From positions 1 to 17,480 of the forward strand of contig CALYTU010000019.1 of the NCBI GenBank assembly GCA_945487445.1: 17,480 nt of DNA, read 5' to 3'. The DNA comes from an uncultured Clostridia bacterium (GTDB lineage Bacteria; Bacillota; Clostridia; Oscillospirales; Oscillospiraceae). Of the stretch, positions 1 through 6,974 are shown piece after piece (the stretch's first letter is position 1; each line of letters begins with the position of its first letter). Both the position numbers and the translations under genes were made by a program. A model generated the notes under the pieces. The model saw only the letters and a program-made list of their open reading frames with translations, made no database searches and was not told the DNA's origin.

Positions 1-16
1 AAGGAGTATTTTATAA

Positions 17-1675
17 TTGGCAGAAAGGCTAAGGATTATCCCCTTAGGGGGATTGAACGAAATTGGAAAGAACATGACCGTTTTGGAGTATGGCAAAGAT
101 ATGATCGTTGTGGACTGCGGTCTGGGATTTCCTGAGGACGATATGTACGGCGTAGATCTGGTGATCCCCGACGTTACCTACCTCGTCAGCAATCAGAAAA
201 AGCTGCGCGGCTTTTTCATCACCCACGGCCACGAGGATCACATCGGCTCCATTCCCTACGTCCTCCAAGCCGCAAACGCGCCCATCCACGGCACGCCTCT
301 GACAAACGGACTGATCCGGCTCAAGCTGGAAGAGCACGGCCTGCTCGACACGGTCAAGCTCGTGACGCACCAAGCCGGAGAGACCGTGAAGGCGGGCTGC
401 TTTCAGGTGGAGTTCATTCACGTCAACCACTCCATTGCCGATGCGGTTGCCTTCTGCATCCACACCCCCGTTGGAAAGATTCTTATGACCGGCGATTTCA
501 AAATTGACCCCACCTCTCCCGAGGGTATGGCCGACCTTGCGCGGCTGGGCGAGCTGGGCAAGGAGGGTGTTCTGGCCCTGCTTTGCGACTCCACCAACGT
601 CGAACGCCAGGGCTACACCCCCTCCGAGTCCGTTGTCACCGAGGGAATTGACAGGCAGTTCCGGGGCTGTGACAAGCGGATCATTATTACGACCTTCGCC
701 TCCAACATGTACCGCATCCAGTCTATCCTGAACATCGCCAAGCGCCACGGCCGGAAGGTGGCCGTGACGGGGCGCAGCATGGAAAACATTCTCAAGGTGG
801 CAGGGGAGCTGGGCTATTTGAAGGTGGCCCAGGATCTGGTGGTGGATATCAGCGAGATCAAAAACATCGCCCCGAACCGTCTGGTCATCGTGGCTACGGG
901 CTCCCAGGGCGAGAATATGTCCGCCCTCTCCCGCATGGCCTTTGACAACCATAAGCAGGTGAATATCACGGCCCTGGATCGGGTCTTGATCTCTGCCTCC
1001 GCCATCCCCGGCAATGAGAAGGCCATCGGGAAAATCATCAACGAGCTCTACCGCAAGGGCGCCGAGGTCATCTACGAGAAGTCCGAGGGTCTGCACGTTT
1101 CCGGCCACGCCTGCCAGGAGGAGCTGAAACTGATCCATGCGTTGATTCGGCCCCGGTTCTTCATCCCCGTTCACGGCGAGCAGCGGATGCTCCGGGTCCA
1201 TGAAAAGCTGGCTCTCCATATGGGCATGAGCCCCCGGCGGATCTTCGTGGGGGGCATTGGGCAGGTCTTTGAGCTCACGGGAAAGACCTGCAAGCTGACC
1301 GGCGAGACCGTCCCCGCAGGCAAGATTCTTGTGGACGGCACCGGCGTTGGCGACGTGGGCAGCATTGTCCTCCGGGACCGCAGGCATCTTGCCCAGGACG
1401 GCATGGTCGTTGTCTGCGTGAACCTTTCCAGCATGGACGGCTCCATTCTTTCCGGGCCGGACATCATCACCCGCGGCTTCATTTATGTGAAGGATGCCGA
1501 GGATCTGATGGAAGCCCTGCGCTATCTCGTGATCGACACCCTGGAGCACTGCCGCGCCAGGCGGGTCAAGGACCACAGCGCCATCAAGGCCGCGATCAAA
1601 AACGACCTGTCGGCCTACCTGTTCAAGACCACCAGACGCAACCCCATGATTATCCCGGTTCTGACAGAAATTTGA
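17..1675 (+). CDS. rnj: Ribonuclease J
   Basis: Metallo-beta-lactamase/beta-CASP ribonuclease of 552 aa, the usual length for RNase J. In Firmicutes this enzyme combines 5'-3' exonuclease and endonuclease activity in mRNA decay and rRNA maturation in the cytoplasm. The zinc-binding motif HGHEDH is at residues 70-75, further metal ligands fit H138 and D160 (in TGDFK), and the beta-CASP/C-terminal motifs HVSGH (360-364) and PVHGEQ (near 386) are present. The start is TTG at 17; AAGGAG at 1-6 lies 10 bases upstream and nothing better is visible, so the gene appears complete although its promoter is outside the window. It converges with the Clp ATPase gene. Whether this is RNase J1 or J2 cannot be decided, and many clostridia have a single copy. 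Confidence 0.95.
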   Translation: MAERLRIIPLGGLNEIGKNMTVLEYGKDMIVVDCGLGFPEDDMYGVDLVIPDVTYLVSNQKKLRGFFITHGHEDHIGSIPYVLQAANAPIHGTPLTNGLIRLKLEEHGLLDTVKLVTHQAGETVKAGCFQVEFIHVNHSIADAVAFCIHTPVGKILMTGDFKIDPTSPEGMADLARLGELGKEGVLALLCDSTNVERQGYTPSESVVTEGIDRQFRGCDKRIIITTFASNMYRIQSILNIAKRHGRKVAVTGRSMENILKVAGELGYLKVAQDLVVDISEIKNIAPNRLVIVATGSQGENMSALSRMAFDNHKQVNITALDRVLISASAIPGNEKAIGKIINELYRKGAEVIYEKSEGLHVSGHACQEELKLIHALIRPRFFIPVHGEQRMLRVHEKLALHMGMSPRRIFVGGIGQVFELTGKTCKLTGETVPAGKILVDGTGVGDVGSIVLRDRRHLAQDGMVVVCVNLSSMDGSILSGPDIITRGFIYVKDAEDLMEALRYLVIDTLEHCRARRVKDHSAIKAAIKNDLSAYLFKTTRRNPMIIPVLTEI

Positions 1676-1680
1676 ACCAG

Positions 1681-1718
1681 GGGGGGCGGGAGGTAAATGC
1701 CTCCCGCCCCCCTTTTTT
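1681..1718 (+). terminator. Intrinsic terminator of rnj
   Basis: Perfect 13-bp inverted repeat (GGGGGGCGGGAGG at 1681-1693, CCTCCCGCCCCCC at 1700-1712) with a 6-base loop, followed by six T (1713-1718). It sits 5 bases after the rnj stop and 2 bases before the convergent Clp gene ends. The T-run is only on the + side, so it mainly ends rnj transcripts. Confidence 0.9.
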
Positions 1719-1720
1719 CA

Positions 1721-3427
1721 TCATCCCCCCACCTGCGCGGTCTCGCGCAGGCCGTCCGGGCCGAGTTCGGCGCGGACCGCACCGCGCAAAATCAGTTCTG
1801 CGGCCGGGTCCAACAGCGCCGTCTGGAGCAGACGGCGCAGCGCCCGCGCGCCCGCCGGGTTGCGGGCACATTGCGCTGCCAGCAGAGCCGGAAGGTCCGG
1901 ATCTGCCTCCACATGCAGGCCAGCGGCCTCCACACGGGCAAGAGCCTCTCCCAGCCGCAGGGCCGCAATCCGCGTGAGGGTCTGCTGGGACAGCGGCCGG
2001 AATTCCACCACCGCGTCCATCCGCCCCAATAGCTCGGGGGAGAAGGCGCCCGCCACCCGGTCCCGGGGCTCCGCCGAGCCGCCGAAGCCTGCCCGGGCCT
2101 TCGGCCCCAGGGTTCCGGCGTTGGTGGTCATGACCAGCAGGGCGTTTCGGAAATCAGCAGTTCGTCCGAGGCTGTCGGTCAGCCGCCCGTCTTCCAGAAT
2201 TTGCAGCAGCAGGGCTGTCACGCTCGGATGGGCCTTCTCCAGCTCGTCAAGCAGGATCAGGCTGTGGGGCCGCGCCCGGACCCGCTCCGTCAGCTCGCCT
2301 CCCTTTCCGTGGCCCACATAACCGGGAGGCGCTCCCAGCAGGCGTGCGGCGGTGTGCTCCTGGGCGTACTCCGTCATATCCAGGCGAATCATGGCCTCCT
2401 CGCTGCCGTAAACTTCCCGGGCCAGGGCCTTGCACAGAGCGGTCTTTCCCACCCCGGTCGGCCCGGTCAAAAGCAGGGCGGCTCCCGGCCGCCCCGGCTC
2501 GGCGAGCCCGAGCCTGCCCCGCCGGACGGCGGCGGCTACTGCGCGGACTGCCTCGGGCTGACCCAGCACTGCCTCGGCAAGCTTTGCCTCCAGATTCCGC
2601 AGGGCTGCCCGTTCGCCCTCTCGAAGACGCCGCAGCGGAATGCCGGTGGCCCGCTGGAGCGTCAGGGCAACAGCCTGTCGGTCCACAATCCCCGTCCCGC
2701 GCAGACTGACAGCGGCGGCAGTCTCGTCCAGCAGGTCCACGGCCTTGTCGGGCAGACATCGGCCGGACAGGTAGCGGTCGCTGAGCCGGACCGCCGCCTC
2801 CACCGCCTGCGAAAGGATGCAGACTCCGTGGTGCCGCTCCAGCCCCGGGCTCAGGGCGCGGAGGATCTCAAGGCTTTGTCCCACAGTGGCTGGCGCGACG
2901 TTGACGGTCCGGAAGCGGCGGGCCAGGGCCGGGTCCGTTTCCACGCGGCGGCTGTATTCTTCCCCGGTAGTGGCGCCGATGATCTGTACGCCGCCCCGTC
3001 CCAGTGCGGGCTTGAGCAGATTGGCCGCGTCGATGGAGCCCTCGGCGCCGCCTGCCCCCATCAGCGTGTGGAGCTCGTCGAGAAAGAGAATGACGTTTCC
3101 TGCCTGTGCCGTCTCCGTCAGCAGATCCCGGACGCGCTCTTCAAATTCTCCGCGGTATTTCGTTCCTGCCACCAGAGCGGCCATATTCAGGCTCCAGAGG
3201 TGCTTCCCGGCCAGCTGACGCGGCACCTGTCCCCGGGCGATCCGGCGGGCCAATTCTTCTACGATGGCAGTTTTCCCCACCCCCGGGGGGCCAACCAGCG
3301 CAGGACTATTCTTATTCCTGCGACAGAGCACCCGCACCAGCTCCGCCAGCTCCTCCTCCCGGCAGAGCACGGGCTCCGCCGTCTCCCGCCGTCCCATCGG
3401 TACGGCAAACTGTTCCAGTAAGCGCAT
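1721..3427 (-). CDS. Clp-family double AAA+ ATPase without N-terminal domain or M-domain
   Basis: Predicted 568-aa protein of the ClpA/B/C family of hexameric unfoldases. Domain D1 has Walker A GPPGVGKT (46-53), pore loop KYRGEF (90-95), Walker B LFLDEL (114-119) and ARRF arginine-finger region (169-172). D2 has Walker A GPTGVGKT (322-329), pore loop GYVGHGKGG (369-377), Walker B LLDELEKAHP (392-401) and sensor-2 GARALRR (526-532). All catalytic motifs look intact. D1 begins almost at residue 1, so the repeated Clp_N domain is absent, and the coiled M-domain normally inserted in the D1 small domain is missing (DLLDET 231-236 runs almost directly to TGIPL). An AGF tripeptide (446-448) lies where ClpA/ClpC carry the IGL/VGF ClpP-binding loop, so ClpP partnership is possible. 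The ATG at 3427 is preferred because AAAGGA lies about 9 bases upstream; the longer TTG start at 3457 would put that site inside the coding region. No close partner gene is adjacent. Confidence 0.88.
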   Translation of the reverse strand: MRLLEQFAVPMGRRETAEPVLCREEELAELVRVLCRRNKNSPALVGPPGVGKTAIVEELARRIARGQVPRQLAGKHLWSLNMAALVAGTKYRGEFEERVRDLLTETAQAGNVILFLDELHTLMGAGGAEGSIDAANLLKPALGRGGVQIIGATTGEEYSRRVETDPALARRFRTVNVAPATVGQSLEILRALSPGLERHHGVCILSQAVEAAVRLSDRYLSGRCLPDKAVDLLDETAAAVSLRGTGIVDRQAVALTLQRATGIPLRRLREGERAALRNLEAKLAEAVLGQPEAVRAVAAAVRRGRLGLAEPGRPGAALLLTGPTGVGKTALCKALAREVYGSEEAMIRLDMTEYAQEHTAARLLGAPPGYVGHGKGGELTERVRARPHSLILLDELEKAHPSVTALLLQILEDGRLTDSLGRTADFRNALLVMTTNAGTLGPKARAGFGGSAEPRDRVAGAFSPELLGRMDAVVEFRPLSQQTLTRIAALRLGEALARVEAAGLHVEADPDLPALLAAQCARNPAGARALRRLLQTALLDPAAELILRGAVRAELGPDGLRETAQVGG

Positions 3428-3620
3428 CACAAACCATCCTTTCCGGGTATGCGTCAACGTATCCGTGGCCCGGACCCTGCCGGGGGAAAGGCCGGAGCGA
3501 ATCGGGCGTCGCTCCCTGCGGGCGCGCAGCGATACCGTTCAAATATGGAAAGGGTACCCGCAACGGGGAAAAGTTAGTCATTTGTTCAGAAAAAATGTGC
3601 AATTTTTTTAATATTTCCCA

Positions 3621-3648
3621 TTGCAATTTTCAGAAAACGTGCTATGAT
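3621..3648 (+). promoter_or_regulatory. Sigma-A-type promoter of the ferredoxin gene
   Basis: -35 TTGCAA (3621-3626), 16-base spacer, -10 TATGAT (3643-3648). Transcription would begin near 3655. A small hairpin (GCAGC 3653-3657 / GCTGC 3665-3669) falls at the start of the leader. The leader then reaches AAGGAGG at 3687-3693, a strong ribosome binding site for the ATG at 3700. Confidence 0.75.
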
Positions 3649-3699
3649 AGGGGCAGCAAGAAAAGCTGCAATCACCCATCGAAACAAGGAGGAACAACC

Positions 3700-3867
3700 A
3701 TGGCTTATACCATTACCGACAACTGCGTCAAGTGCGGCACCTGCGCCGACTCCTGCCCCCTGGGCATCATCTCCGAAGGCGATGACAAGTACGTGATCGA
3801 CGCTGAGCAGTGTGTCGAGTGCGGCTCCTGCGCCAGCGCCTGCCCTGTTGAGGCCATTGAGCTTTAA
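3700..3867 (+). CDS. Clostridial-type 2[4Fe-4S] ferredoxin
   Basis: Small 55-aa electron carrier with two CxxCxxCxxxCP motifs: C9, C12, C15, C19 and C38, C41, C44, C48, each set followed by proline. This is the classic bacterial/clostridial ferredoxin fold, which passes low-potential electrons between enzymes such as pyruvate:ferredoxin oxidoreductase and hydrogenases in the cytoplasm. The start is fixed by AAGGAGG seven bases upstream and by a promoter at 3621-3648. An in-frame upstream extension exists but has no ferredoxin character. The gene is a single-gene transcription unit closed by a terminator at 3878-3910. The partner enzyme cannot be told from the context. Confidence 0.96.
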   Translation: MAYTITDNCVKCGTCADSCPLGIISEGDDKYVIDAEQCVECGSCASACPVEAIEL

Positions 3868-3877
3868 TCGAACGGCA

Positions 3878-3910
3878 AAAAAGGGTCTGTGCATGGCACA
3901 GACCCTTTTT
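3878..3910 (+). terminator. Terminator of the ferredoxin gene
   Basis: Ten-bp stem GGGTCTGTGC (3883-3892) / GCACAGACCC (3896-3905) with an ATG loop, extended by A5 on the left pairing with T5 on the right (3906-3910). With T-runs on both strands it can act in both directions. It isolates the ferredoxin from the methyltransferase genes. Confidence 0.9.
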
Positions 3911-3979
3911 CCTTGAAAACCTGTTTGTTTCATCGCCCGTCGAGCCGGGACGGTGACAAGTGTGACAAGTAGAAATAGA

Positions 3980-4693
3980 ATGAAGATTGAAAAACTTCAA
4001 AATGGGATCAGGCTCCTGCGTGACGACACGGCGTTTCCTTTGAGCACGGACGCGATTTTGCTGGCGGATTTTGCCCGGGTGACAAAGGGGACGGCAGTTT
4101 GCGACCTTTGCGCCGGAGGAGGGGCCGTAGGCCTGCTGCTTCTCAGCCGGGATCCCGCTTTGGAGATTACCGCCCTGGAGCTACAGCCCGAACCCTGCGC
4201 CCTGATGGCGCGGGCCGCGGCGGAGAGCGGGGTTCAGGACCGCTTCCATATCCTGCAAGGGGACGTGCGGCACATCCGGACCCTGCTTCCGGCGGGAGCC
4301 TTTCGCAATGTGGTCTGTAACCCGCCCTACTATCCCGTCGGCAGCGGCTGCGCGCCCGAAAACGAAGCCCAGGAAATCGCCCGGACAGAGCGGTGCTGCA
4401 CGCCGGAGGACCTCAGCGCCGCGGCGGCCTGGCTGCTGCCCACGGGAGGAAATCTCTGGCTGGTGCACCGTCCGGAACGGCTGACAGATCTGCTTTGCGC
4501 CCTGCGGGGAAAGGGGCTGGAGCCCAAGCGGCTGCGCCCCGCCTGTCCCCGGCCGGCCGCTTCGCCCGCTTTGATCCTGCTCCAGGCCGTCCGAGGGGGC
4601 AGACCCGGGCTGAAATGGGAGCCGCCGCTGGTTTTGGCAGCCGACGACGGAACGCCCACCGAGGAGTACAGGCGGATCTATCGCCTGAAATGA
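3980..4693 (+). CDS. TrmN6/YabB-like N6-adenine methyltransferase (tRNA modification)
   Basis: Rossmann-fold SAM-dependent methyltransferase of about 237 aa. Motif I is DLCAGGGAVGL (42-52) and motif IV is NPPY (114-117), the signature of amino-group methylation of adenine. Family knowledge: this group contains E. coli TrmN6/YfiC, which makes m6A37 in tRNA1(Val), and Bacillus YabB. The N-terminal segment containing FPLSTDAILLADF fits that family. The start is uncertain: ATG 3980 is chosen because homology-like sequence begins there (MKIEKLQNG), while a GTG at 3953 would add nine residues (TSVTSRNR plus the initiator); neither has a clear Shine-Dalgarno. It lies 36 bases upstream of rsmI and is probably co-transcribed with it. 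The exact tRNA substrate is inferred. Confidence 0.85.
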   Translation: MKIEKLQNGIRLLRDDTAFPLSTDAILLADFARVTKGTAVCDLCAGGGAVGLLLLSRDPALEITALELQPEPCALMARAAAESGVQDRFHILQGDVRHIRTLLPAGAFRNVVCNPPYYPVGSGCAPENEAQEIARTERCCTPEDLSAAAAWLLPTGGNLWLVHRPERLTDLLCALRGKGLEPKRLRPACPRPAASPALILLQAVRGGRPGLKWEPPLVLAADDGTPTEEYRRIYRLK

Positions 4694-4729
4694 TCACATC
4701 GTTTCAAACGAAAAACGGATGGAGGCCCT

Positions 4730-5560
4730 ATGACCGGAACCCTGTACCTTGTCCCAACGCCCATTGGCAACTTGGGGGATATTTCCCGGCGCTGCGTTGA
4801 GACGCTGAATGCCGTGGACTTCATCGCCGCGGAGGATACCCGCGTCAGCCTGAAGCTGCTGAACCACCTGGGACTGAAAAAGTCCCTTGTCAGCTACCAT
4901 GAGCACAATAAGAAGGAGAGCGGCCCTCGGATTTTGGAGCGGCTGCTGGCCGGGCAGAGCTGCGCGCTGGTGACGGACGCGGGCTGCCCCGCGATCTCCG
5001 ACCCGGGCGAGGATCTGGTCCGGCTCTGCGCCGGGTCCGGGGTGCCGGTCTGCGCCCTGCCCGGTCCCTGCGCCGCAATTGTTGCCCTGTCTGTCTCCGC
5101 CCTGTCCACGGGCCGGTTCGCCTTTGAGGGCTTCCTGCCCGCCCAGAAAAAGGAGAGAAAGGCCCGTCTGGAGGCCCTGCGGACGGAGGAACGGACCATG
5201 ATTTTCTATGAGGCTCCCCATCATCTGCGGGCTGCGCTGGCGGATCTGCTTGCTGCCTTCGGTCCGGATCGGACTGTGAGCCTTTGCCGGGAGCTGACCA
5301 AGCTCCATGAGGAGGTCCTCCGCCTGACCCTGGGAGAGGCTTCGGCTTACTACGCGGAAAACGAGCCCAGGGGCGAGTATGTTTTGGTAGTGGGCGGCTG
5401 CGCACCGCGGCAGGCGGCTGTCAGCCTGGAACAGGCGGCGTCTCTGGCCCGTGCCCTGGTAGAAGGCGGTATTCGCACAAAGGAAGCGGTCAGGCAGGTG
5501 GCCGAGCAGACCGGCGTCTCCAAAAACGCCCTCTACGCCGCCGTGGTTGACGGCAGCTGA
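4730..5560 (+). CDS. rsmI: 16S rRNA (cytidine-1402 2'-O)-methyltransferase RsmI
   Basis: 276-aa SAM-dependent tetrapyrrole-methylase-fold enzyme that, by family knowledge, methylates the ribose of C1402 in the decoding centre of 16S rRNA. Visible signatures are LVPTPIGNLGDIS (7-19), AAEDTR (33-38), VTDAGCPAISDPG (81-93) and FEGFLPAQKKER from about 132. Length is normal. GGAGG lies four bases before the ATG. In Bacillus the order is yabB-yazA-rsmI; here the adenine methyltransferase is directly upstream and the GIY-YIG gene yazA is absent from between them. The stop codon lies inside the stem of the downstream terminator. Confidence 0.95.
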   Translation: MTGTLYLVPTPIGNLGDISRRCVETLNAVDFIAAEDTRVSLKLLNHLGLKKSLVSYHEHNKKESGPRILERLLAGQSCALVTDAGCPAISDPGEDLVRLCAGSGVPVCALPGPCAAIVALSVSALSTGRFAFEGFLPAQKKERKARLEALRTEERTMIFYEAPHHLRAALADLLAAFGPDRTVSLCRELTKLHEEVLRLTLGEASAYYAENEPRGEYVLVVGGCAPRQAAVSLEQAASLARALVEGGIRTKEAVRQVAEQTGVSKNALYAAVVDGS

Positions 5561-5595
5561 CAAAACCGGGACCTTTCGGTCCCGGTTTTGTCAGC
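5556..5595 (+). terminator. Terminator overlapping the rsmI stop codon
   Basis: Perfect 18-bp inverted repeat (5556-5573 / 5578-5595) with a TTTC tetraloop; the 3' arm carries the T-rich part (GGTTTTGT). The rsmI TGA (5558-5560) forms part of the 5' arm. No long T-run follows, but the stem and its A/T-bearing arms suit termination in either direction, also covering the end of the convergent anti-sigma gene. Confidence 0.75.
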
Positions 5596-5643
5596 CTGGG
5601 AAAAAACGCCAAAGAGTTTTCCTGCAGCACTTCTCTGATTGGA

Positions 5644-6366
5644 TTATTGAACATTCACAAAGAACTCCGACAGGGCCTCAGATACTTCGTCCGTCGTGAT
5701 GTCGCCGGTTCCCAATACATAAGAAAAAGAATACGGATAAGGAAGTTGATCCTGAACCGAAGAATCCGTGACTGTGGACAGCATCAGTCGGTCCAGGCTT
5801 GCGTCGCCAAAGCCGGTTACGAGATGATTGATACCACCGGCAAAGCAAACAGTAAAGCCCATATGATAACAGGAACCGGTCGGGTCGGACGATAGCGCGT
5901 CACCCAACAGCTCGAGCTCTGCGGTTTCCGAGCCGGAATCAACTACCAGCGAGCCGCTGAAGCGATCTTCAAACAGCAAGAAATCAAACGTCCAGTAATC
6001 CAGCTTTGCCGTAACCGGCTCTTCTTTGCCGCCGCTTTGACGAATGCCGTGGTACGCCCTGACCGTGTGGGTTGGAAGCGGGGCAAAAAGCACAAGCAGG
6101 GTGCAGAGACCCAGAACGCCCAACAGGATGATCCGAAGCCTGATCCGGCGCCGTCTCTTCTGATTCAGCTTTACGAATGTCTGCCACTTTTCCCAGTTCG
6201 AGTCGTCGGAAGCTTCGCTTTTTTGGCTCATGCGCCGGTGGCTGTCCCGGCAGGAGGGGCAGGCCTCCAAATGCTCCTGTACGGCCTGCGTCGTCACAGG
6301 ATGTGTCAGTCCATCCACATAGGAAGGCAAAAGATCCTGTACAATTTCACAGGGCAGATTGTTCAT
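5644..6366 (-). CDS. Zinc-finger anti-sigma factor (membrane-anchored)
   Basis: 240-aa protein with an N-terminal zf-HC2 type zinc-binding anti-sigma domain: C6, then H32-xxx-C36-xx-C39 (HLEACPSC). A basic stretch KRRRR (70-74) precedes one transmembrane segment (about 77-95), and the remaining ~145 residues would lie outside the membrane as a sensor or partner-binding domain that I do not recognise. Its ATG overlaps the stop of the ECF sigma gene (ATGA, 6363-6366), the usual sign of coupled 1:1 synthesis. Expected role: hold the sigma factor at the membrane until an envelope signal releases it. The signal is not identifiable. Confidence 0.85.
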   Translation of the reverse strand: MNNLPCEIVQDLLPSYVDGLTHPVTTQAVQEHLEACPSCRDSHRRMSQKSEASDDSNWEKWQTFVKLNQKRRRRIRLRIILLGVLGLCTLLVLFAPLPTHTVRAYHGIRQSGGKEEPVTAKLDYWTFDFLLFEDRFSGSLVVDSGSETAELELLGDALSSDPTGSCYHMGFTVCFAGGINHLVTGFGDASLDRLMLSTVTDSSVQDQLPYPYSFSYVLGTGDITTDEVSEALSEFFVNVQ

Positions 6367-6839
6367 TGCTGTTCCAACTCCTTTCGCAGTCTCTCCTTGC
6401 CACGGTAGAACGTGACACGCGCCCAGTTTTCCGTCTTGCCCATAATCTCCCCGATCTTGGAGAAGCTGAGGCTTCCGTAGATGCGCAGATAGATGGTCTC
6501 CCGATAGGGCTCCGGCAACGCGTGCAGCAGCTTTAGCAGCTCCAAGTGCTCCGTCTGCTCCAGCACGTCCGCCTCCGGAGAACCGACAGTCGGCTCCGCA
6601 AATTCCAGCGGCTCAGTTTGCGGGTGCTTCCGAAGCCAGAGCAGCCATTGATTTTTTGCGATTGCGCAAAGCCAGGTGGAGAGCTTGGAGCTTCCGTCGT
6701 ATTTTCCGATGCACCGAATGGCCTGCGTGAAGGTTTCCTGCGTCAGATCCTCCGAAAGGTCGGGGTCTCTGGTCAGGGAAACCAGATAGCGATAAACCGT
6801 ATCCGCGTAGCTTCGGTAAATCTCTTCCATGGAATCCAC
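6363..6839 (-). CDS. ECF-type RNA polymerase sigma factor
   Basis: 158-aa extracytoplasmic-function sigma factor. Region 2 is visible around EDLTQETFTQAIRCIGKYDG and STWLCAIAKNQW; region 4 around LPEPYRETIYLRIYGSLSFSKIGEIMG with a following recognition helix. The ribosome binding site decides the start: GGAGG (on the minus strand, near 6847-6851) is seven bases from a GTG at 6839 but 16 from the ATG at 6830, so GTG is preferred. It forms a two-gene operon with the anti-sigma gene and is preceded by a promoter of ECF type, suggesting autoregulation. Confidence 0.92.
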   Translation of the reverse strand: MDSMEEIYRSYADTVYRYLVSLTRDPDLSEDLTQETFTQAIRCIGKYDGSSKLSTWLCAIAKNQWLLWLRKHPQTEPLEFAEPTVGSPEADVLEQTEHLELLKLLHALPEPYRETIYLRIYGSLSFSKIGEIMGKTENWARVTFYRGKERLRKELEQQ

Positions 6840-6864
6840 GGCTTCACCTCCGTTTCTGTCTGTT

Positions 6865-6891
6865 AATACGGAAAAGTCCTGATTCGTTACA
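6865..6891 (-). promoter_or_regulatory. Candidate ECF-sigma promoter of the sigma/anti-sigma operon
   Basis: On the minus strand TGTAAC (6891-6886) is followed after 15 bases by CGTATT (6870-6865). The AAC...CGT pair is the hallmark of promoters read by ECF sigma factors of the SigW/SigV type (usual spacing about 16). It lies about 26 bases upstream of the GTG start and just outside the Shine-Dalgarno, which fits an autoregulated promoter. No good sigma-A promoter is seen in this gap. Confidence 0.6.
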
Positions 6892-6974
6892 GCGATTTAG
6901 AAAAAATTTCCAAATGTGATCGGGGACCTCGGGCTCGGCAGGACCCCGGGGGTTGGGCGCTGTCAAAGCCTGCG

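Noticed and set aside
44..1576. 510-residue open frame opposite RNase J
   Set aside because: Same reason: RNase J motifs on the + strand are decisive; the antisense product is repetitive in composition.
2201..3421. 406-residue + strand frame opposite the Clp ATPase
   Set aside because: The minus strand has all AAA+ motifs; this frame is a shadow.
4694..5563. 289-residue minus-strand frame opposite rsmI
   Set aside because: Shadow of rsmI; no domain, no promoter.
6922..6946. GGGG...CCCC element after glnN as its terminator
   Set aside because: The pairing has internal mismatches and no T-run follows on the minus strand; too weak to call.
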